A model generated the notes under the pieces. The model was given only the letters and a program-made list of their open reading frames with translations. It did not search any database and was not told the DNA's origin. Shown piece by piece: positions 1-4,725 of a stretch of DNA of 10,384 nucleotides (the stretch's first letter is position 1; every line of letters starts with the position of its first letter). Origin of the DNA: an uncultured bacterium. GTDB lineage: Bacteria; Bacillota; Clostridia; Oscillospirales; Oscillospiraceae. Location: the NCBI GenBank assembly GCA_905215425.1, contig CAJMQD010000013.1:1-10384 (forward strand), read 5' to 3'. The position numbers and the translations under genes were made by a program.

Positions 1-15
1 CAACTCTTTGGACAT
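1..15 (-). CDS. 5' end of a minus-strand gene cut by the window edge
   Basis: On the minus strand an ATG at 15-13 is followed by codons for S-K-E-L before the window ends. A purine-rich ribosome site (GGGGGAGGA) lies 3-4 bases upstream, and a good promoter lies about 110 bases upstream at 122-150. Five codons are too few to identify a product. The combination of promoter, ribosome site and ATG makes a real start plausible, but it could be chance. Confidence 0.45.
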
Positions 16-67
16 GTATCCTCCCCCATTTCAAACTGTTTAATCTGTCAGCTCCCTCGATTTATTC

Positions 68-101
68 ACCCGGCAGGGTGCGCATGCAGTGCGGGCCGGG
101 T
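68..101 (-). other. inverted repeat in the leader of the left-edge gene
   Basis: ACCCGGC at 68-74 pairs with GCCGGGT at 95-101 around a 20-base loop, which itself contains the short palindrome GCATGC. The repeat lies between the minus-strand promoter (122-150) and the minus-strand ATG at 15, so it would fold in the untranslated leader of that gene. On the plus strand it is followed by TTTT, but no plus-strand gene precedes it, so a terminator role is unlikely. Function unknown. Confidence 0.35.
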
Positions 102-121
102 TTTCACGGATAGCGAGATAC

Positions 122-150
122 ACTATATCTGTTTGCAAGAAAAAAGTCAA
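122..150 (-). promoter_or_regulatory. sigma-A type promoter facing the left edge
   Basis: Read on the minus strand, TTGACT (150-145) is followed after exactly 17 bases by TATAGT (127-122). This is close to the housekeeping consensus with ideal spacing. It would drive the gene whose start codon is at 15 and leave a leader of about 100 bases. It lies just downstream of the terminator of the pseudouridine synthase gene, so the left-edge gene is probably a separate transcription unit. Confidence 0.65.
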
Positions 151-175
151 TCATTTTTGCGCAAAATGTCGCAAG

Positions 176-212
176 AAAAAAAGGACCTCTCTCCGGAAGG
201 GAGAGAGATCCT
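176..212 (-). terminator. intrinsic terminator of the pseudouridine synthase gene
   Basis: CTCTCTCC at 187-194 pairs with GGAGAGAG at 200-207 around a 5-base loop. The stem extends to 182-212 with one mismatch. On the minus strand the stem is followed by seven T (182-176). It starts 9 bases after the stop codon of the minus-strand gene. On the plus strand the stem is followed by ATTTTT, so it may act weakly in both directions. Confidence 0.75.
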
Positions 213-220
213 GATTTTTC

Positions 221-1195
221 TTACTGCCCCAAGGGGTAGTCCGGGAAAAACTCGTGCACAAAATCCACGTCCTCCACCTGAAAGGTGCGGCCGTTCAGCC
301 CTTCCAGAGCGCCGGCCTCCGTGGTGAATTGAAAGGTGAGTTTGTAGGAGTAGAGCGCCTGCCCATGACGGCCGTATTTCCGGTTTTCCCGCTCGCTGCC
401 GTATTTGCCGTCGCCGATCAGCGGGTGCCCCGCGGCGGCGAACTGGGCGCGGATCTGGTGGGTGCGTCCGGTGATCAAGTCGCACTCCACGAGGGACAGA
501 TTGTTGTGGACCGCCAGTACTTTATATAAGGTGATGGCTGTTTTGGCCCCGGGCTGGGGTTTGCTGCGGACATATACCTGCTTTTTTACTTCGTCCTTCC
601 AGATATAACCTTCCAGCTTGCCCTCCCGTTGGGGCATTTTTCCCTGGACCACACAGAGATAATATTTGCTCAGTTCCCGGTCCCGGATTTTCTGGTTCAT
701 GATCCGCAGACCTTCGGCGGTCTTGGCGGCGATGACGATGCCGCCGGTGTTCCGGTCGATGCGGTTGCACAGCGCGGGGGCAAAGGAATTTTCCCAGTAA
801 GGGGACCACTCCTTTTTTTGATAAAGGTAGGCCTGAAGGTGAGTCAAAAGGGTGTTGACCCGCTCATTTTCATCGGGGTGGACTACCATGCCCGGCCGTT
901 TGTCCAGAAGGAGGATATGGTCGTCTTCATAGAGGATATTCAGCTTGGGCTGGTACAGGGAGAGAAAGGCATTTTCCGGGGTGGGCTTGTCAAAAAACTC
1001 GTCGTTGATATATAATTGCAGCACATCCCCCACGTTCAGCCGCACATCCCGCTTTGAACCCTTTCCGTTGAGCTTGACCCGCTTCAGACGGATATACTTC
1101 TGGGCCAACGGGGCGGGGAGGAGAGGGAGCGTTTTGGCCAGCCAGCGGTCCAGCCGCTGTCCGGCGTCGTTTTTTTCAATGATAAATTCTTTCAT
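221..1195 (-). CDS. RluA-family RNA pseudouridine synthase
   Basis: This 324-residue protein should convert specific uridines in RNA, probably 23S rRNA, to pseudouridine in the cytoplasm. An N-terminal S4-like RNA-binding segment covers about residues 12-66 (QRLDRWLAKTL...GDVLQLY). The catalytic domain carries NRIDRNTGG at 144-152, the equivalent of the family motif HRLDxxTSG, with Asp147 as the expected nucleophile. It also has GRTHQIRAQFAAAGHPLIGD at 243-262, a hallmark of RluA enzymes. Length and domain order fit the RluC/RluD-like subgroup, but the exact target uridines cannot be read from the sequence. The ATG at 1195 is chosen because AGGAGG (1211-1206) lies 10 bases upstream. A further in-frame ATG at 1306 has no ribosome site and would add 37 residues that do not look like the family. 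The gene is monocistronic and ends at its own terminator. Confidence 0.93.
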   Translation of the reverse strand: MKEFIIEKNDAGQRLDRWLAKTLPLLPAPLAQKYIRLKRVKLNGKGSKRDVRLNVGDVLQLYINDEFFDKPTPENAFLSLYQPKLNILYEDDHILLLDKRPGMVVHPDENERVNTLLTHLQAYLYQKKEWSPYWENSFAPALCNRIDRNTGGIVIAAKTAEGLRIMNQKIRDRELSKYYLCVVQGKMPQREGKLEGYIWKDEVKKQVYVRSKPQPGAKTAITLYKVLAVHNNLSLVECDLITGRTHQIRAQFAAAGHPLIGDGKYGSERENRKYGRHGQALYSYKLTFQFTTEAGALEGLNGRTFQVEDVDFVHEFFPDYPLGQ

Positions 1196-1221
1196 GGAGC
1201 GGGTTCCTCCTGTGCAGCTCG

Positions 1222-1246
1222 ATCTGCGCCGGCGCGGCGGGCAGAT
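1222..1246 (-). other. hairpin in the leader of the pseudouridine synthase gene
   Basis: ATCTGC (1222-1227) pairs with GCAGAT (1241-1246), and inside it GCCG (1228-1231) can pair with CGGC (1235-1238). The hairpin lies 11 bases upstream of the AGGAGG ribosome site of the minus-strand gene. It could modulate translation or mRNA stability. No known riboswitch or leader family is recognised. Confidence 0.3.
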
Positions 1247-1268
1247 TCTGTGGGATATGCCGAAGCAA

Positions 1269-1302
1269 CTTATAGCTTGCACGAAAAAAATATATTTGTC
1301 AA
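1269..1302 (-). promoter_or_regulatory. tentative promoter of the pseudouridine synthase gene
   Basis: Read on the minus strand there is a perfect -35 element TTGACA (1302-1297). The best -10-like hexamer, TATAAG (1274-1269), is 22 bases away, longer than the usual 16-18. Either the promoter is weak or the true -10 is poorly conserved. The stretch between is T-rich. It is divergent from, and 14 bases away from, the -35 of the plus-strand DUF177 promoter. Confidence 0.4.
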
Positions 1303-1316
1303 CCACAAAAAAAGGT

Positions 1317-1345
1317 TTGACAAGTTGACGAAGATTCAGTATAAT
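1317..1345 (+). promoter_or_regulatory. perfect-consensus sigma-A promoter of the DUF177-rpmF operon
   Basis: TTGACA at 1317-1322 and TATAAT at 1340-1345 are separated by exactly 17 bases. Transcription should start near 1352 and leave a leader of about 47 bases before the ATG at 1399. A full-consensus promoter fits the high expression needed for a ribosomal protein. Confidence 0.9.
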
Positions 1346-1370
1346 ACTCGCTGTACCATTATGCGAGTAT
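1344..1370. promoter_or_regulatory. 8-bp inverted repeat over the -10 and start site of the DUF177-rpmF promoter
   Basis: ATACTCGC (1344-1351) and GCGAGTAT (1363-1370) are perfect inverted copies separated by 11 bases. The left arm overlaps the last two bases of the -10 box, and the right arm lies about 15 bases into the transcript. It could be an operator for a dimeric repressor. An RNA hairpin is less likely because most of the left arm lies at or before the expected start site. No matching regulator is recognised. Confidence 0.4.
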
Positions 1371-1398
1371 GGGCCTGCGGGACCCAGGGGAGGCGTTT

Positions 1399-1908
1399 AT
1401 GCGGCTGGAATTAAAGGATATTATCCATGTTCCTGACGCGAAGAAGACCTTCTCCTTCCAGATGGATCTGTCTGACATGGATCTGTATGGAAGAAAGCCC
1501 TTTGTCCATCCTGTCTATGCCCAGGGCTGCGTGACCAACCACGCAGGTGCGCTGGTGTTGGATGGGACGATCCGCTCTGAACTGGAGCTGGTCTGCGACC
1601 GCTGCGGGAAACCGTTTTCCCGGGAAAAAGCGGTCAAGCTGGACACGCTGGTGGCCGACCACTTGGAGGATGAGGAAAGCGATGGAGACATCTTCCTGTT
1701 GGACGGGACACAGCTGGATCTGGACGAAGTCGTGTCCACAGTGCTGCTGCTCGAAATGGATACCAAAAACCTTTGCTCAGACGACTGTAAAGGGCTGTGT
1801 GCCAAGTGCGGAGCCGATTTAAATTTGGGCCCCTGCCGGTGCAAACCTGAGACAGACCCCCGGTGGGCGGCCCTGTCGCAGCTTCTGGATCAAGCTGAGG
1901 AAAACTAA
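1399..1908 (+). CDS. yceD: YceD/DUF177-family protein (cotranscribed with L32)
   Basis: This 169-residue cytoplasmic protein belongs to the DUF177 (YceD, also YlbN) family. The family is nearly always encoded just before rpmF and has been linked in other organisms to 23S rRNA accumulation or ribosome biogenesis. Two cysteine groups are visible: CDRC at 66-69, and a C-terminal cluster with Cys126, Cys130, Cys134, Cys137, Cys146 and Cys148 (CSDDCKGLCAKCG, then CRC), which is the family signature and probably binds metal. The middle of the protein is acidic (about 82-110). The ATG at 1399 is chosen because GGGGAGG lies 5 bases before it. The in-frame ATG at 1369 has no ribosome site and lies inside the inverted repeat. 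The gene ends 51 bases before rpmF with no terminator between, so the two form an operon. Family assignment is firm; the biochemical role is not established from the sequence. Confidence 0.93.
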   Translation: MRLELKDIIHVPDAKKTFSFQMDLSDMDLYGRKPFVHPVYAQGCVTNHAGALVLDGTIRSELELVCDRCGKPFSREKAVKLDTLVADHLEDEESDGDIFLLDGTQLDLDEVVSTVLLLEMDTKNLCSDDCKGLCAKCGADLNLGPCRCKPETDPRWAALSQLLDQAEEN

Positions 1909-1959
1909 CGTAAAGTCCAAGTGCCTGGATGGGCACGCAAACCGAAGGAGGTGTCACCC

Positions 1960-2148
1960 ATGGCGGTTCCTAAGAGAAAAGTGTCCAAGGCCCGGCGCGA
2001 TAAGCGGCGCAGCTCCCATTGGAAGCTGGAGACTCCCGGTATCGTGACTTGCCCCAAGTGCGGGGCGTTCCGGCTGCCTCACCGTATGTGCAAGAATTGT
2101 CTGACCTACAACGGCCGTTCTTTTGGCCAGGTCGAGGCCCAGCAGTAA
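1960..2148 (+). CDS. rpmF: 50S ribosomal protein L32 (bL32), zinc-binding form
   Basis: This 62-residue basic protein of the large ribosomal subunit starts with the invariant [21 protein letters not shown]. It carries two CxxC pairs (Cys31/Cys34 and Cys44/Cys47 in [17 protein letters not shown]), so it is the zinc-containing C+ form rather than the cysteine-free paralogue some bacteria use under zinc limitation. AAGGAGG at 1945-1951 lies 8 bases before the ATG. An earlier in-frame start would place this ribosome site inside the gene and add residues absent from the family. The gene follows DUF177 as in many bacteria, but the plsX/fabH genes that often come next are missing: a strong terminator follows 12 bases after the stop. 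Confidence 0.98.
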   Translation: MAVPKRKVSKARRDKRRSSHWKLETPGIVTCPKCGAFRLPHRMCKNCLTYNGRSFGQVEAQQ

Positions 2149-2156
2149 TTTGCCAT

Positions 2157-2192
2157 AAAAAAGCCCGCTGTGATCTGCACAGCGGGCTTTTT
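2157..2192 (+). terminator. strong intrinsic terminator of the DUF177-rpmF operon
   Basis: AAGCCCGCTGTG (2161-2172) and CACAGCGGGCTT (2178-2189) form a perfect 12-bp stem with a 5-base loop. It is flanked by an A-run before and a T-run after, so the stem can extend by about three A-T pairs. The symmetric A/T flanks mean it could also stop transcription from the other side. Confidence 0.93.
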
Positions 2193-2217
2193 GTTGTCAG
2201 AATTCCGCATAAAGGAT

Positions 2218-2250
2218 AGCGCCCCAGTCTCTGCAGGAGACTAGGGCGCT
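2218..2250. repeat. left outer hairpin of the repeat element
   Basis: AGCGCCC (2218-2224) pairs with GGGCGCT (2244-2250). After one C-A mismatch, AGTCTC (2226-2231) pairs with GAGACT (2237-2242), leaving a 5-base loop. There is no T-run after it, so it is not a typical terminator. Confidence 0.75.
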
Positions 2251-2303
2251 TCAGGCTGTCGAAAAAGTCCTTCCGGCCAAAGGATTCGGAGGGAAGGATA
2301 GTT

Positions 2304-2332
2304 GGAAAGGGAACCGTCAGGGTTCCCTTTCC
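2304..2332. repeat. 12-bp perfect hairpin in the core of the repeat element
   Basis: GGAAAGGGAACC (2304-2315) and GGTTCCCTTTCC (2321-2332) pair perfectly around the loop GTCAG. It is one of the internal hairpins between the two inverted units. A weaker 7-bp pair, TCCTTCC/GGAAGGA at 2268-2274 and 2292-2298, lies just upstream. Confidence 0.7.
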
Positions 2333-2343
2333 TTGAAATCAAC

Positions 2344-2368
2344 AACATTTTAACGCAGTTAAAATGTT
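2344..2368. repeat. AT-rich 10-bp hairpin in the core of the repeat element
   Basis: AACATTTTAA (2344-2353) and TTAAAATGTT (2359-2368) are perfect inverted copies with CGCAG between them. It is the only AT-rich hairpin of the series. The half-site resembles TTAA-type operators, but its spacing and sequence do not match a known consensus. Confidence 0.6.
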
Positions 2369-2370
2369 TG

Positions 2371-2412
2371 CAGCTTGTCAAAAAAGTGGTTTTACCACTT
2401 TTTGACAAGCTG
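2371..2412. repeat. 19-bp hairpin that repeats the tail sequence in inverted orientation
   Basis: The left arm at 2371-2390 (CAGCTTGTCAAAAAAGTGGT) and the right arm at 2394-2412 (ACCACTTTTTGACAAGCTG) pair over 19 bp with a single bulged A and a 3-base loop. Each arm resembles the CAGGCTGTCGAAAAAGTCC tail of the left unit at 2252-2270. The hairpin therefore brings together two oppositely directed copies of the tail. Confidence 0.75.
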
Positions 2413-2446
2413 AGCGCCCCCGGCGGTCTGTTCCGCCGGGGGCGCT
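2413..2446. repeat. right outer 14-bp GC hairpin of the repeat element
   Basis: AGCGCCCCCGGCGG (2413-2426) and CCGCCGGGGGCGCT (2433-2446) pair perfectly around a 6-base loop. It abuts the preceding 19-bp hairpin directly. On the plus strand it is followed by TCCTGTTTTCC, so it could act as a weak terminator for transcripts that pass the rpmF terminator, shielding the thiolase gene downstream. Confidence 0.75.
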
Positions 2447-2564
2447 TCCTGTTTTCCCGGCGCGGGAGGGCAAGATTTTACAATTCGTTCACAGAATACC
2501 GGGGGCAGAGCAAAAATGGACAAGTTTTCAGCAAGAATGGCATGGGGAAAAGGGGAAATGCAGA

Positions 2565-2593
2565 TTGCAATTTCTCAAAAGGTTGGGTATAAT
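2565..2593 (+). promoter_or_regulatory. promoter of the thiolase gene
   Basis: TTGCAA (2565-2570) and a perfect TATAAT (2588-2593) are separated by 17 bases. The transcript should start near 2600 and have a leader of about 60 bases before the ATG at 2662. Bases 2447-2564 upstream show no further gene, only a small 5-bp hairpin at 2455-2467 and purine-rich sequence. Confidence 0.75.
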
Positions 2594-2594
2594 C

Positions 2595-2642
2595 AATCAT
2601 AGCGGAACCGCGCCCGCCAGGGCGCTCAACACTTCTATGATT
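2595..2642 (+). promoter_or_regulatory. dyad and GC hairpin in the thiolase leader
   Basis: AATCATAG (2595-2602) and CTATGATT (2635-2642) are perfect inverted copies that enclose a GC hairpin, GCGCCC (2610-2615) with GGGCGC (2620-2625) and a GCCA loop. The right outer arm ends 3 bases before the GGAGG ribosome site (2646-2650). Because the left outer arm overlaps the expected start site, the outer dyad may act as DNA operator sequence, while the inner hairpin would form in the RNA. The inner hairpin and the following GCTCA resemble the outer arms of the upstream repeat element and may be a degenerate extra unit. Confidence 0.35.
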
Positions 2643-2661
2643 TATGGAGGTTTCAGAAGAT

Positions 2662-3921
2662 ATGAAGGACATTTACGTTGTCAATTGCTGCCGTACTGCC
2701 ATCGGCTCCTATGGCGGCTCCCTGAAGGATACTCCTGCTGTGGATCTGGGCGCTCTGGTCATCAAAGAGGCCCTGAAGCGCGCCAACATCAAGCCTGAGC
2801 AGGTGGATGAGGTCATGTTTGGCTGCATCCTGACCGCCGCTCTGGGCCAGAACCCCGCCCGTCAGGCCTGCCTGAAGGCCGGCCTGCCCATGTCCGTTCC
2901 CGCCTACACCGTGGGTATGGTGTGCGGCTCCGGCATGAAGTCTGTCATCGAGGCCGGCCGCTGCATCGCCTCCGGCGACGCCGACATCATTGTGGCCGGC
3001 GGCATGGAGAACATGTCCGCTGCCCCCTATGCTCTGCCTGAGGAGCGCTGGGGCGCCCGCATGGGCGACAAGAAGGTGGTCGACACCATGATCCGCGACG
3101 GTCTGTGGGACGCCTTCAACAACTACCACATGGGCACCACCGCCGAGAACATCTGCGACGTGTGGGGCATCACCCGTCAGGAGCTGGACGAGTTCGGCGC
3201 CGCCTCTCAGCAGAAGGCTGAGGCCGCCATCAAGTCCGGCCGCTTCGAGGACGAGATCGTCCCCGTTATGGTGAAAAAGAAGAAGGAGATGGTGGAGTTC
3301 AAGGTGGACGAGTTTGCCCGTCCCGGCGTGACCCCCGAGAGCATCTCCAAGCTGCGCGGCGCCTTCCCCGTGGGTCCCGAGGGCGTTGAGGACACCATCG
3401 AGCACACCTTCGAGGTCACCAAGGTCCACGAGGACGACGCCCACAAGCACGTTCAGCGCGTCACCGCCGCCAACGCCTCCGGCATCAACGACGGCGCTGC
3501 CGCTATCATCCTGGCCTCTGCCGAGGCTGTGGAGAAGTACGGCCTGAAGCCCATGGCCAAGCTGGTCAGCTGGGGCCAGGGCGGCGTCGATCCCAAGATC
3601 ATGGGTGTCGGCCCCGTGCCCGCCTCCCGCCAGGCCATGGCCAAGGCCGGCCTGAAGATCGAGGACATGGACCTGGTGGAGGCCAACGAGGCCTTTGCCG
3701 CTCAGTCCATCGCCGTGGCCCGGGAGCTGGGCTTCGACATGAGCAAGGTGAACGTCAACGGCGGCGCCATCGCTCTGGGTCACCCCGTCGGTGCCTCCGG
3801 CGCCCGGATCATCGTCACCCTGCTGCACGAGATGCTCAAGCGGGACGAGGCCAAGAAGGGCCTGGCCACCCTGTGCATCGGCGGCGGTATGGGCGTTGCC
3901 ACCATCTTCGAGAAGTGCTGA
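2662..3921 (+). CDS. thl: acetyl-CoA acetyltransferase (thiolase) with an insertion
   Basis: This cytoplasmic enzyme condenses two acetyl-CoA to acetoacetyl-CoA, the first step of the clostridial butyrate route. The 419-residue protein shows every thiolase motif: Cys88 in MVCGSGMKS (acyl-accepting cysteine), NEAFA at 342-346, [16 protein letters not shown] at 367-382 with His374, and Cys405 in CIGGGMG (second catalytic cysteine). The start at 2662 follows GGAGG at 2646-2650. The ATG at 2644 overlaps that site and is rejected. Clostridial thiolases are usually about 392 residues. The surplus lies at about 236-266, where a charged, His-containing stretch ([26 protein letters not shown]) replaces a short loop between the AF of KLRGAF and TAANASG. 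The frame is intact. Codon use is extremely biased to C/G-ending codons, suggesting high expression. The gene is monocistronic; no other butyrate genes are in the window. Confidence 0.95.
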   Translation: MKDIYVVNCCRTAIGSYGGSLKDTPAVDLGALVIKEALKRANIKPEQVDEVMFGCILTAALGQNPARQACLKAGLPMSVPAYTVGMVCGSGMKSVIEAGRCIASGDADIIVAGGMENMSAAPYALPEERWGARMGDKKVVDTMIRDGLWDAFNNYHMGTTAENICDVWGITRQELDEFGAASQQKAEAAIKSGRFEDEIVPVMVKKKKEMVEFKVDEFARPGVTPESISKLRGAFPVGPEGVEDTIEHTFEVTKVHEDDAHKHVQRVTAANASGINDGAAAIILASAEAVEKYGLKPMAKLVSWGQGGVDPKIMGVGPVPASRQAMAKAGLKIEDMDLVEANEAFAAQSIAVARELGFDMSKVNVNGGAIALGHPVGASGARIIVTLLHEMLKRDEAKKGLATLCIGGGMGVATIFEKC

Positions 3922-3938
3922 ATTAAGGTCTGACTCCA

Positions 3939-3972
3939 CCCCGGGGCCGCGAAAGCGGCCCCGGGGTTTTTT
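3939..3972 (+). terminator. strong intrinsic terminator of the thiolase gene
   Basis: CCCCGGGGCCGC (3939-3950) and GCGGCCCCGGGG (3955-3966) form a perfect 12-bp GC stem closed by a GAAA tetraloop and followed by six T (3967-3972). It starts 17 bases after the thiolase stop codon and separates it from the efflux operon. Confidence 0.96.
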
Positions 3973-4007
3973 GTGTCATTGTCATAAAGTGTTTACAGAA
4001 TCTTTCG

Positions 4008-4036
4008 TTGACAGGGCTGGTGGGTATGCGTATAAT
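4008..4036 (+). promoter_or_regulatory. perfect-consensus promoter of the efflux operon
   Basis: TTGACA (4008-4013) and TATAAT (4031-4036) are separated by exactly 17 bases. The expected start site is near 4043, inside the operator array that begins 2 bases after the -10 box. A full-consensus promoter with an operator over the start site is the typical arrangement for a strongly repressed operon. Confidence 0.92.
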
Positions 4037-4038
4037 AA

Positions 4039-4071
4039 GTGACAGGTTGTCACAAAGTGACAGATTGTCAT
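4039..4071. promoter_or_regulatory. probable TetR operator array, four alternating half-sites
   Basis: Four half-sites follow one another in exact 9-bp steps with 3-bp gaps: GTGACA (4039), TGTCAC (4048), GTGACA (4057) and TGTCAT (4066). They form two inverted repeats of 15 bp (4039-4053 and 4057-4071), 18 bp centre to centre, and a third overlapping one (4048-4062). The array covers the expected transcription start and ends just before the ribosome site of the TetR gene. Binding there would block RNA polymerase. Related half-sites TGTCAT occur at 3974 and 3980, upstream of the -35 box. Confidence 0.8.
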
Positions 4072-4087
4072 AAAAGGAGAGAGCACA

Positions 4088-4714
4088 GTGCCTACCGGAA
4101 CTTTTTTTCGATTGCCGGAAGAAAAACGCAGCCGGCTGATGGAGGTGGCGTGGGAGGAGTTTTCCAACACCCCCTATGCGAAGGTATCCATCAACCGGAT
4201 CATCCAGGCGGCCCAGATCCCCAGGGGCAGCTTTTACCAGTATTTTGCCGACAAGGAGGAGCTGTTTCTGTATATGGTGGAGAGCCTGCAGAACAGCCTG
4301 AAGGAGAAGCTGACCCAGTGTCTGGAGCAGGGGGAGGGCGACCTCTTCCAGCTGCCTATGCGGATCATGGATTGGGCTGAGGGCGGCGAGGGGGAGCTGG
4401 ACCCCCAGGTGAGGCGCTTTGCCCGGATCGTGGGGATGAATCAGGGGACGGATGTGTTCCAGTTCCTGCCCCGGCCGGAGCGGCTGCTGCCCGAGGATGT
4501 GATGGCCCGGGTGAACACCGCCCAGCTGCGGCGGGACGACCCGGAATTTCTGGAGGATATCTTCTTTTTCGCGGTCTCCGCCATGGGCTATACCCTGATG
4601 GAGATCCTGCGCACGCCGGAGCGGGCGGCTGCCCTGCGGGAGCAGCTGCGGCAGCGGATGGAGCTGCTGCGTCTGGGCTGCGCCAAGCCCGCTGAGCCCG
4701 CAGCCCATAGTTAG
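4088..4714 (+). CDS. TetR/AcrR-family transcriptional regulator
   Basis: This 208-residue protein has an N-terminal TetR DNA-binding domain at about residues 8-58. The recognition helix region IIQAAQIPRGSFYQYFADKEEL is characteristic of the family. The rest (about 65-190) is helical and divergent, as expected for the ligand-binding and dimerisation domain, so the inducer cannot be predicted. The start is GTG at 4088, with AGGAG at 4075-4079 eight bases upstream. No nearer ATG gives the full HTH domain. The gene is first in the efflux operon and follows the operator array directly, so it is most likely a repressor of itself and of the three pump genes. Its stop codon (4712-4714) overlaps the ribosome site AGGAGG (4713-4718) of the next gene, suggesting coupled translation. 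The HTH is of the type common in Clostridia (MPTxTFFxLPEEKR start). Confidence 0.93.
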   Translation: MPTGTFFRLPEEKRSRLMEVAWEEFSNTPYAKVSINRIIQAAQIPRGSFYQYFADKEELFLYMVESLQNSLKEKLTQCLEQGEGDLFQLPMRIMDWAEGGEGELDPQVRRFARIVGMNQGTDVFQFLPRPERLLPEDVMARVNTAQLRRDDPEFLEDIFFFAVSAMGYTLMEILRTPERAAALREQLRQRMELLRLGCAKPAEPAAHS

Positions 4715-4725
4715 GAGGAAACACC

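Larger units (their letters stand above)
2218..2446. repeat. symmetric hairpin-rich element, BIME or MITE-like
   Basis: This 229-bp non-coding stretch is built as two inverted units. The left unit (2218-2270, plus orientation) is a hairpin bounded by AGCGCCC and GGGCGCT, then T, then CAGGCTGTCGAAAAAGTCC. The right unit (2446-2394, minus orientation) is a hairpin bounded by AGCGCCCC and GGGGCGCT, then CAGCTTGTCAAAAAGTGG. The tails match at 14 of 19 aligned positions. Between them are more inverted repeats (2268-2298, 2304-2332, 2344-2368). No protein-coding signal is seen. The layout resembles paired REP units (BIMEs) or a short transposon remnant. No target-site duplication could be identified with confidence, and copy number elsewhere in the genome is unknown. 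Confidence 0.6.

Noticed and set aside
135..182. Direct repeat GCAAGAAAAAA at 135-145 and 171-181
   Set aside because: It consists mostly of an A-run. The first copy is promoter spacer and the second is the T-run of a terminator on the minus strand, so the similarity is probably coincidental.
1195..1306. Longer N-terminus for the pseudouridine synthase starting at 1306
   Set aside because: The extra 37 residues are Arg/Cys-rich and unlike the family, they run over the putative promoter, and the good ribosome site belongs to the ATG at 1195.
2344..2368. Possible Rex (redox repressor) site upstream of the thiolase gene
   Set aside because: The half-sites TTTTAA/TTAAAA are separated by 5 bases rather than 4 and lack the TTGTTAA/TTAACAA form. 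It lies about 200 bases upstream of the promoter and is better explained as part of the repeat element.
2558..2602. Small open frame of 14 codons with a purine-rich upstream sequence before the thiolase gene
   Set aside because: It overlaps the -35 and -10 boxes of the thiolase promoter, so that promoter would not transcribe it, and no other promoter is evident.
2653..3939. A 428-codon minus-strand frame antisense to the thiolase
   Set aside because: It has the same mirror-image composition (Gly, Val, His, Leu-rich), no ribosome site and no domain, and it extends into the thiolase terminator.
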